From the NCBI RefSeq assembly GCF_024362695.1, contig NC_065429.1, forward strand, positions 4,310,501 through 4,374,500: a stretch of 64,000 bases of DNA, in the 5' to 3' direction. Position 1 is the first letter of the stretch. The number at the start of each line of letters is the position of its first letter. The stretch is from Pectinophora gossypiella (taxonomy: Eukaryota; Arthropoda; Insecta; Lepidoptera; Gelechiidae). Below, in pieces: positions 47,401 through 56,554 of this stretch. The notes under the pieces are model-generated. The model was given only the letters and a program-made list of their open reading frames with translations. It was not told where the DNA came from and did not search any database. The translations under genes and the position numbers were made by a program.

Positions 47401-50400
47401 CATATCCCTTCCCTTAAACGTGGTTAGAACCCGCTATTATGTGTTTTAATTGCTTTTGTTTATTTTGATCAGAATAATAATGGAAGATGTGTTGTGCCTG
47501 GGTATAATAACTAAGACTAACGTTTAATTTTATATCCAAAAACAAAGATATAATCTCTGTTTTTAAACAAGCAACTCGTTATAAGAGCCTTCAAGGCTAG
47601 AGTGAATAAGGACTTGCTAGGTAAGCGCGATCCACCCTAGACCACATCGTCACTTACCATCAGGTGAGATTGCTTTTTTTTTGACGTGACTTATCGTAGA
47701 TTTATAATTAAAACACATAATAACGGGTTCTTACCGCGTTTAAATGGGGATAAACGCGGTAAGAACCCGTTATTATGTGTTTTAATTATGATAATAACCG
47801 CGTAAACTTAAAACAATTTATCGTAGATTTGTCGCAGATGGTATTAACTACTTGGCCGGACAAATGGGGAGCGCTGAAGGCTCTCACCCGGTACAACGTT
47901 TAAGACAACAGGCCTGAGGGTGCCCAGTTGGGCGCGAACCTCGGCTCAGGGCGTCGTCTGAGAGGAAAAATATTTGAAAGAATTAATCGACCCTAGTGGG
48001 TCGATAGCGATAAGCGCTGAATGAGGGGATGGTGAGATTGCGGTCTAACGCGAGCCTATATTACTTTAATAAATCGTTTAAACATACATACATACATAAA
48101 CTCACGCCTATTTCCCAACGGGGTAAGCAGAGACTATAGGTATCCATTTGCTTCGATCCTGACACACTTCTCTTGCTTCCTCCACATTCATCAATCGCTT
48201 CATACACGCACGCCGGTTCACAGTAGATCGTATTAAACCTTTTCTAAGGACATCGCCAATTTGGTCAACGTAAGTCCTTCGTTCGTTTAAAAATATACTT
48301 AATTTACATTTTGTTTACTTACTTGTTTTATCGATTACGAAAAAAGGTCGACAAAGGTGGGCTTAACGCAACCTTTACGCAGAAAAGAATAAAAATATAT
48401 TTACAGCTGTGTAAAAAGTAAACAATGATTTAGAAATACAAGTAAGTTTTTACGTTTTATTCGCCTTGTAGTCTTTGCGATAATCTGTGGCCAAGAGTAA
48501 GGCATCAACCATACATACATAACATAAACTGCCTATATACGTCCCACTGCTGGGCACAGGCCTCCCCTCAATCAACCGGAGGGGGTATGGAGCATACTCC
48601 ACCACGCTGCTCCACTGCGGGTTGGTGGAGGTGTTTTTACGGCTAATAACCGGGACCAGCGGCTTAACGTGCCCTCCGAAGCACGGAATCATCTTACTTT
48701 TTCGGATAATCAGGTGATTCAAGCCTGAAAAGCCCTTACCAAACAAAGGACAGTCTCACAAAGTGATTTCGACAATGTCCCCATCGGGAATCGAACCCGG
48801 ACCTCCAGATCGTGAGCCTAACGCTCTCACCACTAGACCATGGAGGCTGTTAGCAACCATACAAAAAGAAACAATAGTGAATAATTAGACCTAGATAGAG
48901 TGGTCCGTGGTGTAAGAAGACCAGCGGGCTTAGCATCGTAAGCGCGCGACTCTTTCTCGCTACGACATACATCACCCGTCACTCTCTCACAGTACTGCTC
49001 AGAACGAGACAAATGATGTCTGTCGCGGCGAAACACAGTCGCGTGCTTACGGTGCTAAGCCCGCTGGTATGCTCAAAAGTGACAGCTAACATTTCAAGGT
49101 TAGCCCAGCTGACGTCATCCCACCCTGCGTTGCCGTCTTGTCATGTTGCCACTTTCAGACAATAAGGTCAACTTAAAATACCATATAATTTGAGGAGCTC
49201 GGTGGCGCAGCGTTTTACGCGCTCAGTCTGCGATTGTTGAAGTAAAGCAACTTTCGCAAAGGCCGGTCATAGGATGGGTGACCACAAAAAAAAAGTTTTC
49301 ATCTCGAGCTCCTCCGTGCTTCGGAAGGCACGTTAAGCCGTTGGTCCCGGCTGCATTAGCAGTCGGTAATAACCATCAATCCGCACTGGGCCCGCGTGAT
49401 GGTTTAAGGCCCGATCTCCCTATCCATCCATAGGGAAGGCCCAGCAGTGGGGACGTTAATGGGCTGATGATGATGATGATGAAAATACCAAAATGCTCAG
49501 CTGAGGCCGAGTCTTGTAGAGGAAGAGTCGACTGAACATCTTAAAATACGTGTGTTAATGACCCCATTTTAGGATAAAACACATAATAACGGGTTCTTAC
49601 CGCGTTTAAATGGGGATATGAGACTCTCCGCGCGTGATAACCGCGTAAACTTAAAACAATGTATAAACAACCCATTTTAGGTTGCCTTTCAGCCCAATGA
49701 AATTATAATTATATTTGCCGCATACAAAACAGTATGAATATAACTAAGTAAACATAACACGAGTGTTTGTATAGCCGCTGAAAATGGAGCGTTACACCTC
49801 CATAATGTAAACGGAAGCAAAGGTCGCGGGTTGAACCGCGTTCGTCGCCATTCTTGTCTGTACGTCATATCATACATACAGATCCAATATCAAAACTGTT
49901 CAGTTTTGAGATCGTCCGAGCTTCCTCACTGCGCGACGCAGTTCGCGCGACTTAGGGGACATCTCGTCCCATTCTTAAACTGGGCTCAAGGGCGAGTTTG
50001 CCCTTTTCTAATTTGATAATGGGTAACTGGGCCCACTATGATTCAGTTGTTGGGACGATTACACCATTGATTATTTTCTATGGGTTTCTTGGGCCCTACG
50101 TGATGCTGCCTCGAACAATGGGAAATAAGACACAAGTGTAGGTAGGTACATTTGTTAATTATACGAATTAATTCATATAAAATTCATATACGTAAAATAA
50201 TCGCCACTTATCCCGTCAATCGTCTTCTATCTCAATTCCACATCGAAACAAGTGACAATCGTTACGTTTTTGTTTTTTTTTTTATGTGAGTTATTTGCCG
50301 CAAATGGCATTGACCACTTGGCCGGACAAATGGGAAGCGCTAAGGGCTCTTACCCGGTCAAAATTTAAGAGAACAGGCCTGAGGGTGTCTGAGAGGCAAA

Positions 50401-53400
50401 TAAGAGGAAAGTGACAATCGACGACGTCATCAAGAAACGGTCAAAAATGAGTGACCATTGATGACGTCGTCAAGTAATGGTCAAAAACAAGCGACGATCG
50501 ACGACGTCATAAAGAAACAATCAGAAACAAGTGACGATTGATGACGTCGTCAAGAAATAGTCCACAACAAGCGACGATTATTGACGTCGTCAAATAATGG
50601 TCAAAACAAATGACGACTGGTGACGTCGTCGTCAAGTAATGCTCAAAAACAAGCGACGATCGATGACGTCATAAAGAAACAGTCAGAAACAAGTGAAGAT
50701 TGACGACGTCGTCAAGAAATAGTCCACAACAAGCGACGATTATTGACGTCGTCAAGAAACGGTCAAACAACAATTTCGCAACAATGTTCTACATTTCCCA
50801 CCGGGGTAAGCAGACACTGTGTAATGAACAATGTTCTTGAAGCTTTCAAAAACCTCAAAATGTACCTGGCTAAAAATAAGTCTTTACAGTAATAGTATTT
50901 AAGTTTCAGACTTCATTATTATTACAAGCAACGACTAAAACTGTTTAGTCTTTCTATACAATGGAAAGTCTTTCATAAAAATCTTTTCTTAAAATTTGAA
51001 AGTACCAAGACCGAAATAAGTAGAGCGTGAAGACTGTTTTACTACAAACGACTTTACGACGGTTAAAATAACGTTTAAATTCCTTTGCGTGTGGCTTTAA
51101 GATCGAAAGTGACAATTTTTTTATTTTTTCTGCTTTTATTGTGCATCGTGTACCTAATGAGTGAATGGATGATGGAGACTTATTCTTAACTAAATGGCAT
51201 ATAATGGCCCCGACTCCTGCAGACACCTCCTAATTTTACTTTAAGTTATACCTACATAAACTGCCTCCGTGGTCTAGTGGTTAGAGCGTTAGGCTCACGA
51301 TCTGGAGGTCCGGGTTCCATTCCCGATGGGGACATTGTCGAAATCACTTTGTGAGACTGTCCTTTGTTTGGTAAGGACTTTTCAGGCTTGAATCACCTGA
51401 TTGTCCGAAAAAGTAAGATGATTCCGTGCTTCGGAGGGCACGTTAAGCCGTTGGTCCCGGCTATTGGCCGTAAAAACACCTTCACCAACCCGCAGTGGAG
51501 CAGCGTGGTGGAGTATGCTCCATACCCCCTCCGGTTGATTGAGGGGAGGCCTGTGCCCAGCAGTTTGACGCATATAGGCTATTTATGTACGTATATATAT
51601 TATGTGATACGCTGCAATTTTATCGTTACTTTTCGTAAGACACTGAATACAAAAGTATTTATTTGATAAATAGCCGATCATACTAAGGTTTCTAGCGTTC
51701 CTGTGATTTTTTTTCCCTGCAGGTTATAAAGCACAAGACGACCTTTTAATATACTATCGCGGAGCTCCGTGCGTCGTAAAGTTTGCGGACGAATGGAGTT
51801 CAAAGTTGTAGTATGAACTATTTGCTCATACTTGTATGGCGCGCGTTTCGCGCTCACTTGTGCCTCTCAATCCTTTCTTTCTATTCAATGGTATTGATCC
51901 CAAAAGGCACGTGAAGCCGTTAGTCCCAGGTGTACGATAACGTCAATGTGTCTTGTTAAAACGAGGCGTTTTGTATGAATTGGGGTGTGACTGGGGTGAT
52001 GGTTTTAATTAAACTTATCATCACAAAGTCATCAAGGCAACGGTAATATCAACTCTATATAAAAAAATATGGACTTCTGTCAACTTTATAGGTACGTACA
52101 TAATTAACCTTAAAAGTATCTGCAGTCAACTAAAAATAAAGCAATGATTCTATCAGTTACACCCACATGCATCCTTTATTGAAAGTGACTCATTGATTAT
52201 GCTGTTAATAGATATATTCAGATAGATGATTGTTTTAAACGCACAATACAGTTCTTGTATATGCGATCGTGCCCTGTTATAATAGAAGAATATCTATGAT
52301 CGATCGAGTTTCGAATTTCGATCTAACGATAATTTTGCGCCGATTCTAAGACGTTCAGTCGACTCTTTCTCCACTCCACTCGGCCTCAGCTGAGCATTTT
52401 GGTATTTTAAGTTGACATTTCGACAAACTCCTTGGTCCAGTAGTTGAGCGTTGGGCTCACGGTTCGATTCCCGGTGGGGACATATCACAAAAATTACTCT
52501 GTGGTCCCTAGTTTGGTTAGGACATTACAGGCTGATCACCTGATTGTCCGAAAGTAAGATGATTCGCGATTCGGAAGTCACGTTAAGCCGTTGATCCCGG
52601 TTACTACTTACTGATGTAAATAAGTAGTCGTTACATGAGCCATGTCAGGGGCCTCTGGCGGCTCAATTACTGACACCAGGGTTGATGAGGTTGGTACTCC
52701 ACCTCACAACCCACACGATAGAACAACAGTAACTGTCAGTACTATTCAGAAGCGGAGGACAGGAGTCCTAGTACGGCTTTGAAATAGACTACTCTGGGCG
52801 CCATCCCACTCGCGTCAGACAAAGTACTGCGGGCAGAAGGCAAGAGGGAAACCACTGCTCTATTTTCCCTAAAAAGTAGCATGGAGATGCTACACCGACA
52901 AGAGCGTGGTTAAATTAGTGATGATGAGGTTACATTTATTTACTACATAAAATATTACATACTGCGTAGATTACATTAAGGGGCATTAGGGACAACAGAT
53001 TAGCAATGAAATGGAGTAGCCTTGACTAGCTGGATTGCCTTACGAAAACAGTGGCTGGTATTACATTACAGACTTTGAACATGACTGGTGTGTTCCTTGA
53101 CTTTGTTAGAATATTGTATCTTTCATAATATAATATATTATTCATTAAGTCATATTATGACTTATAAAACTTGTAACGAAACGTTCAGCTGCTTGTCTTC
53201 CCGGGCATGTCGTCAAAACCGACAGAAGGATTGTGTCCTCTAACATGATGGACTAATGTTATGGGCGATAGGCTGATCCCTTATCAATAAGGTTTATCAT
53301 CTTACGACATCGTATCAACAGTGGCTGCAAGTTGTCTTTGATTACTTGTGGCTCTGCCCACCCCATTAGGGATTACGGGCGGGAGTTTATGTATGTATGT

Positions 53401-56400
53401 ATGTTAAAATTCTTCTTTTTCTCTTCTTCTAATCCTTTTATCCCCTGTTGGATGTAGGACTCGAATAACAGATCTCCACTCCTCGCGATCTTTTGTAGTG
53501 TCCGTAGCTTGCTCCCATGACAGGCATGATAAGGTTATTATAAAGTCAGTGATTATTTAGAAGATATGAATGCATGGGATTAACTGTCCGAGAACTGATA
53601 TTAGGCAGCTAAATTACTCAATTGTATAACCATATTTTATGTTTATTTTTATTTTTGTAAAGAACTTCTAGGGCCCTGCGCTGAGGTTTTTCTTGCAGCT
53701 TCTTTTCCCCAGTTATACAGGTTGTGAGAAGCTGCAGTAGTTTTAGGCGGAAGAGACGTTTGTTATGTAAAAATTGACGATTCAAAGTGTAACTATGTTA
53801 CCAACTGAATAAAGATATTTTTGAATTTGAATATATTTAACATTAGGATAAGTATATTGATACTAACATAAATGAGTCTTATAACTCAAATAAATTATAT
53901 ATAATAATAATAATCTTTATTTCAGGTAACTACCCGTAGCATAATACAAAAAAAATATAAAGTAAAATAAAATTTTAATAAAATCAATAAAATAGAGCAG
54001 CTTACATCTAATGAAAGTTAAAATTTGCCATTCTTATTAATATCTTATTATTATTTATTTTATTCCAACAGTGGATAGAAGAGAAAGAAGAGATTTATTT
54101 TATTATAAACACAATAAAATAATTTAGTATTAAAGTCGGTAAATTCCCAATTTACGCCCCGGGAAGGATTGTTTGTCCATCTATTACAGACTATTTTATT
54201 TGCACCCTAGACTTATGGATTGCAAATTCTTCACATATCATATATTTTGACAGACTTGTCGTCATACTGTTTAAGAAATTTATTTCTCCAAAAGAATACA
54301 ATTCACTTAACTAGAAAAATACCTTAAATTAAAATGCACAGCATCCAATTAAAACAAAAGACGGTAGTTGGGCTAAAACAGACGAAGAGAAAGCAGAAAC
54401 TTATGGAAGGTTCCTGAGAGATGTGTTCGTTCCAAACGATGACTTAGGTACAGATGAAATGGATAGTGAAGTCCAATTGTTCCTTAAAACCGATCTTCAA
54501 CTCAGTCCTCCCATTCAATGCTGTACACCTGCAGAGGTTCGGCGATTGATCTTTGATCTAGGATTGAAAAAAGCCCCTGGTTTTGATTTAATAACCGCTG
54601 AAATACTAAGAAACCTACCAAAAAAAGCAGTAGTCTACATCACGCAACTATTTAATTCTATACTACGAAACTCATATTACCCCAGCATTTGGAAAGTGTC
54701 TCAAATAACTATGGTGCCCAAACCTGGCAAGCCACCGCATCTAACGTCATCCTACAGACCGATAAGCCTTCTCCCGGTGCTGTCCAAGGTCCTGGAAAAA
54801 GTTATATCACATCGTCTTCATAAATACATAAACCAAGCTATACCAGATCACCAATTTGGATTCCGCAAAAACCATGGAACAATCGAGCAAGTCCATAGAG
54901 TGTGTGACCACATTAGGAAAGCTCTAGAATGTAAGAAATACTGCTCAGGGGTATTTCTTGATGTACAACAGGCATTCGATAAAGTGTGGCACGATGGGCT
55001 ACTCTACAAGTTGAAGAAACTACTTCCGCATAACATGTATCTGCTCTTCAAATCCTACCTAGAAGACAGAACCTTTTATGTAAAAGTTAACGACGCAACC
55101 TCTAGTTTCTATAACGTTAAAGCAGGAGTTCCACAGGGGTCGGTATTGGGACCATCTTTATACTTGCTATTTACAGCTGATGTGCCAGAATCTAAAAATA
55201 TCATAACAGCAACCTTCGCTGATGATACGGCCATACTAACATCTCACGAAAGCTCAAACACTGCATCACACATCTTACAAACACACCTCAACAAAATTCA
55301 CAAGTGGATGAAAGACTGGCGTATCAAGGCAAGTGCGGCCAAGTCAAATCACATTACCTTCACACTACGTAATGGTGACACCGCAGCTGTCAAACTTGGA
55401 GAACATACGTTACCACATAGTACAGTTGTTAAATACCTTGGATTTTACCTTGATCGAAAACAAACATGGAAATTCCACATACAAAAGAAACGTGTTGAGT
55501 TGAATTGCAAACTCAAATCCCTGGAGTGGCTACTCGGAAGGAAATCTAAACTCTCAGTGAACAACAAAGTTTTGATCTACAAGGCGATCCTAAAGCCTAT
55601 ATGGACTTATGGAATACAGCTCTGGGGATCTGCGAGGATGTCAAATATAGAGATACTGCAGCGGTTTCAGAATAATGTGCTCAAGAAAATTGTTAATGCC
55701 CCATGGTTCACAAGAATGGATGAAATCCACGAATACTTAGAGATACCCACTGTCAGGGAAGAAATATCTAACACGACAAAGAGATACAAAGATAGAATCA
55801 CACACCATGTAAACCACTATGCCCAGAACCTTAGCGAACCGCTCGATACGAGACGCCTTAGACGGCTACATATATGGGATAACCTATCACAATAAAGGCT
55901 GTCCAACAATGGAAGGACAAGCCTCACTCGACATAATACCATATAAAAGAACTGCTGAAAGTCCAAGGACTGATTGCAAGTTTATATAAAAAAAAAAAAA
56001 AAAAAAATTAAAATTATCTTAGTGAGTAACGGATGGACACGTAAATGCTAATAGTGGTAAATAATTATTAAGGTTACAATAACTCAGAAAATCACTATGA
56101 GACAAACAAAACGTGCTATAATAAACCCAACATACAGAGACTTGTGGTCATAAATGTTAAGACACGAGGAAAGATAGCAATAAAAATAGGCACCTAATCA
56201 GAAGAGTATGCAAACTTATCATAGGTAAATGGATCATTTTTCTGTGTGAAAATTGCCATGACAGGCGTACCAAGCTATTTACACCGGCATGTAGGTGCTA
56301 AATAAGTTACTATACTTGAAAAAGTAGGTCATATATTTAGTCTAACTATAGACCTAAGTACACTTCAATACCTAGGAAAAATTATCACGAAATCTATTAG

Positions 56401-56554
56401 ATCATGGCCAGGTATTTGAAGTCCCGCCAACTGATTATTACGTTATAGAAATAGTTTTGGCTCCAACACATAACATCAGCCCAAAATCATTCAAAAACTT
56501 AAAAATATAAGGCAGAAAGTCACTCACCCGAAATCTTGATATTATAAGCCCCAT
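38362..56554 (-). CDS. LNPK: Lunapark, ER three-way junction protein, complete gene of 9 exons
   Basis: Joined minus-strand exons total 1059 nt, 352 codons plus stop, all GT-AG with matching phases. Family knowledge: Lunapark sits in ER membranes at three-way tubule junctions, works with atlastin and reticulons, and binds membranes partly through an N-myristoylated Gly2. Seen: MG start; charged coiled coil (residues 10-37); two hydrophobic segments at about 43-62 and 72-92; a second coiled coil (about 99-130); Pro/Thr-rich linker; C4 zinc ribbon C242-x2-C245-x18-C264-x2-C267; an acidic Ser-rich tail. The name-giving LNPARK motif reads FHPARK here (residues 270-275). Intron 1 is 9.75 kb and carries an antisense LINE. 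Kozak ACCATGG and an in-frame stop 30 nt upstream support the start. Confidence 0.95.
38505..38590. repeat. Family E MITE fragment
   Basis: Matches the GGTTCAAGATAAATTATGAAA... part of the family E element at 9799-10222. It lies in LNPK's 3' region, just upstream of exon 9 (intron 8). Confidence 0.6.
39388..39715 (-). mobile_element. LINE 3' end, RTE-like, with ORF remnant
   Basis: Open frame of 98 codons (39405-39701) reading GWFGHVERMKDNRIAKAVYK... ending SAYPGGK, the C-terminal end of a LINE polymerase ORF. (TATG)n tail. Confidence 0.75.
40038..40325 (+). mobile_element. SINE3, full-length
   Basis: Complete copy ending GGGCTGGTGATGATG; AATGGTTG occurs on both sides. Upstream of LNPK exon 9 (intron 8). 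Confidence 0.85.
40549..40632 (-). CDS. LNPK: LNPK exon 8 (acidic tail)
   Basis: Encodes AGGGDDSSIASSASDSEDEK and KCRPNVG; the Ser/Asp/Glu-rich run fits the phosphorylatable acidic tail of Lunapark. Acceptor TTGCAG, donor GTTAGT, phases 1 in and 1 out. Confidence 0.85.
40690..41352 (-). mobile_element. SINE2 split by a LINE 3' end
   Basis: Tail and body to about 40948, then a TTTGAA-family LINE end (about 40949-41280), then the SINE2 head to 41352. Between LNPK exons 7 and 8. Confidence 0.78.
40949..41280 (-). mobile_element. LINE 3' end with TTTGAA tail, inside SINE2
   Basis: Reverse orientation, starts AAAAATATCTTTATTCAG. Splits the SINE2 copy at 40690-41352. Confidence 0.7.
41405..41705 (+). 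mobile_element. SINE1
   Basis: Plus-strand copy with GGGTTCGAACCCCGGTGGGG and an intact tail. In LNPK intron 7. Confidence 0.82.
41907..42155 (-). mobile_element. SINE1, tail-truncated
   Basis: Minus-strand copy with its head next to LNPK exon 7. Confidence 0.82.
42198..42344 (-). CDS. LNPK: LNPK exon 7 (zinc ribbon, second Cys pair)
   Basis: Encodes MALMEEFEYVSFHCAYCGKF and HPARKQRPAAPAL, with C264 and C267 finishing the C4 zinc ribbon. The family motif LNPARK appears as FHPARK. GTGAGT donor in phase 1. A minus-strand SINE starts about 40 bp beyond the donor. Confidence 0.96.
42487..42676 (+). repeat. LINE 3' end, TTTGTATTG tail
   Basis: Shares ACCTTATGGTTGTC.GGAAG and AAGGCCGCCATTTGCCATG with 46247-46490; both end TGTATTTGTATTGTATTG. 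Confidence 0.62.
42782..42952. repeat. (GT)n/(GTGC)n microsatellite
   Basis: Imperfect GT-rich tract; as CA-rich RNA it begins about 20 nt after the LNPK exon 6 donor. Confidence 0.9.
42972..43101 (-). CDS. LNPK: LNPK exon 6 (zinc ribbon, first Cys pair)
   Basis: Encodes PRPLLDRNRSALDKVVDYLL, then RMALICTECSSHN with C242 and C245. ATTCCAG acceptor; GTCAGT donor in phase 1, which splits the Gly codon just as the family's HNG|MAL junction requires. A long GT-rich microsatellite starts about 20 nt into the following intron. Confidence 0.96.
43556..43671 (-). CDS. LNPK: LNPK exon 5 (low-complexity linker)
   Basis: Encodes TPGQIRQRMMQTSTP and an Asn/Met/Pro-rich linker ending GYKGPRLR, then a phase 0 GTAACA donor. 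Composition fits the Pro/Met/Thr-rich linker between coiled coil and zinc ribbon in other Lunaparks. Confidence 0.9.
44747..44852 (-). CDS. LNPK: LNPK exon 4
   Basis: Encodes VAKQILDKYGSPDEQSRALK, continuing the family motif TYKVAKKILERY, then a Pro/Asn-rich linker. TTGCAG acceptor; GTAGAT donor in phase 1. Confidence 0.92.
45420..45518 (+). mobile_element. Family D short retroposon, copy 1 (LNPK intron 3)
   Basis: 99 bp from TAAAACACATAATAACGGG to TTAAAACA-, flanked by a perfect 12-bp duplication CGCATCCAGAAT (45408-45419 and 45519-45530). Inside is a near-perfect hairpin around GGTAAGAACCCGTTATTATG. Confidence 0.88.
45730..45862 (-). CDS. LNPK: LNPK exon 3 (second membrane segment and coiled coil)
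   Basis: Encodes VMFLRSGITWYFNWSLEKNR and a Lys/Glu-rich coiled coil ending EEVMNTETYK, closely matching the family's WWFSWRLKRN...KEILEEVMEKETYK. Phase 0 GTAAAG donor. Confidence 0.95.
46541..46776 (-). CDS. LNPK: LNPK exon 2 (coiled coil and first membrane segment)
   Basis: Encodes RKKTTEEVLEKLETNIKSIE, a charged coiled coil, then a hydrophobic stretch rich in Tyr, Leu and Val (VGYMMAYSVGLYVLFAVLYY), a short loop and LLYASPLLVLPVL. TTCCAG acceptor, GTGAGT donor in phase 2. Confidence 0.95.
46830..47065 (+). repeat. LINE-like fragment (TTGGCCGG family)
   Basis: Contains ACTACTTGGCCGGACA.ATG, GGAGCGCTGAAGGCTCTCAC and GTCGTCTGAGAGG. Copies at 47816-48035, 50285-50400 and, reversed, 19205-19400 and 38590-38830. 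Confidence 0.6.
47078..47530. mobile_element. Family B MITE split by family D copy 2
   Basis: Starts AGGAGTTTCCAAGACATGATGG. Its interior resumes after 47450 as GCTTTTGTTTATTTTGATCAG. In LNPK intron 1. Confidence 0.7.
47247..47450 (-). mobile_element. Family D short retroposon, copy 2 (long form, in a MITE)
   Basis: About 205 bp, inserted into a family B MITE with an imperfect 11-bp duplication (TTGCTCCTGTT / TTGCTTTTGTT). It contains an extra dyad domain: GACTCCCGATA (47340-47350) pairs with TATCGGGAGTC (47389-47399), enclosing a GGCAC/GTGCC hairpin followed by GAAA. Confidence 0.75.
47704..47817 (+). mobile_element. Family D short retroposon, copy 3
   Basis: 114 bp with a perfect 13-bp duplication TTATCGTAGATTT (47691-47703 and 47818-47830), inserted into a LINE-like repeat whose sequence continues on both sides. 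Confidence 0.9.
48533..48848 (-). mobile_element. SINE2, full-length
   Basis: Minus-strand copy with tail, central module and GGGAATCGAACCCGG head. LNPK intron 1. Confidence 0.85.
49193..49480 (+). mobile_element. SINE3, full-length
   Basis: Complete copy, with 5S-like AGGATGGGTGACCAC and central module at 49314-49350. LNPK intron 1. Confidence 0.85.
49574..49670 (+). mobile_element. Family D short retroposon, copy 4
   Basis: 97 bp with a perfect 11-bp duplication CCCATTTTAGG (49563-49573 and 49671-49681). It keeps both ends of the family but a shortened centre. Confidence 0.88.
50410..50768. repeat. Minisatellite, nine units of about 40 bp, each with a GACGTC
   Basis: Units begin near 50410, 50450, 50490, 50530, 50570, 50609, 50652, 50692 and 50731. 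Each carries TGACGTC or GACGTCA. Units 3-5 and 7-9 match each other best, a higher-order repeat. LNPK intron 1. Confidence 0.88.
51263..51595 (+). mobile_element. SINE2, full-length, tRNA-derived
   Basis: Head TGCCTCCGTGGTCTAGTGG with GGTTCCATTCCCGATGG box B region, central module at 51424-51460, then a tail different from SINE1 ending GCCTGTGCCCAGCAG...TATATAGG. Confidence 0.85.
51640..52430. other. LNPK intron 1 stretch, nothing recognised
   Basis: Unique-looking sequence apart from a short CTCAGCTGAG repeat scrap (about 52365-52410) shared with 31720 and 49495. Confidence 0.45.
52433..52722 (+). mobile_element. SINE1
   Basis: Starts GGTCCAGTAGTTGAGCG; lacks part of the box B arm; tail complete to CACACGATAGAA. 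LNPK intron 1. Confidence 0.8.
53530..53833 (+). mobile_element. LINE 3' end with TTTGAA tail
   Basis: Same family as 34625-35056, in LNPK intron 1, ending AAAGATATTTTTGAATTTGAA. Confidence 0.7.
54333..55895 (+). CDS. LINE reverse transcriptase, 5'-truncated ORF2
   Basis: The frame is open from 54333 to the TAA at 55893-55895 (about 520 codons) with no start codon of its own, because the 5' part of ORF2 is missing. RT landmarks: LKKAPGFDLITAEIL, SSYRPISLLPVLSKVLEKVI, HQFGFRKNHGT, FLDVQQAFDKVWH, GVPQGSVLGPSLYLLF, catalytic FADDTAI (about 55217), and the C-terminal ..YLGFYLDRKQTW and KAILKPIWTYGIQLWG. These are jockey-clade features. The endonuclease domain is absent. The lack of stops suggests a recent copy. 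Confidence 0.9.
   Translation, partial: NAQHPIKTKDGSWAKTDEEKAETYGRFLRDVFVPNDDLGTDEMDSEVQLFLKTDLQLSPPIQCCTPAEVRRLIFDLGLKKAPGFDLITAEILRNLPKKAVVYITQLFNSILRNSYYPSIWKVSQITMVPKPGKPPHLTSSYRPISLLPVLSKVLEKVISHRLHKYINQAIPDHQFGFRKNHGTIEQVHRVCDHIRKALECKKYCSGVFLDVQQAFDKVWHDGLLYKLKKLLPHNMYLLFKSYLEDRTFYVKVNDATSSFYNVKAGVPQGSVLGPSLYLLFTADVPESKNIITATFADDTAILTSHESSNTASHILQTHLNKIHKWMKDWRIKASAAKSNHITFTLRNGDTAAVKLGEHTLPHSTVVKYLGFYLDRKQTWKFHIQKKRVELNCKLKSLEWLLGRKSKLSVNNKVLIYKAILKPIWTYGIQLWGSARMSNIEILQRFQNNVLKKIVNAPWFTRMDEIHEYLEIPTVREEISNTTKRYKDRITHHVNHYAQNLSEPLDTRRLRRLHIWDNLSQ
54336..56007 (+). mobile_element. 5'-truncated jockey-like LINE in LNPK intron 1
   Basis: Starts in mid-ORF2, runs through the reverse transcriptase and ends in a 20-base A run (55988-56007). 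ATTAAAAT occurs just before the start and just after the A run, a probable target duplication. The element is antisense to LNPK. Confidence 0.85.
56010..56520. other. LNPK intron 1 next to exon 1, nothing recognised
   Basis: AT-rich and non-repetitive between the LINE poly-A and exon 1. Confidence 0.45.
56528..56554 (-). CDS. LNPK: LNPK exon 1 (9 codons, myristoylation start)
   Basis: ATG in a strong ACCATGG context encodes MGLIISRFR and ends on a codon boundary at GTGAGTG. Gly2 followed by small or hydrophobic residues and Ser6 fits an N-myristoylation site, known for this family. It joins exon 2 (RKKTTEEVLEKLE) in frame. Confidence 0.88.

Noticed and set aside
50410..50768. CRISPR array
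   Set aside because: Repeat units of about 40 bp are contiguous, with no unique spacers, in a eukaryotic intron.
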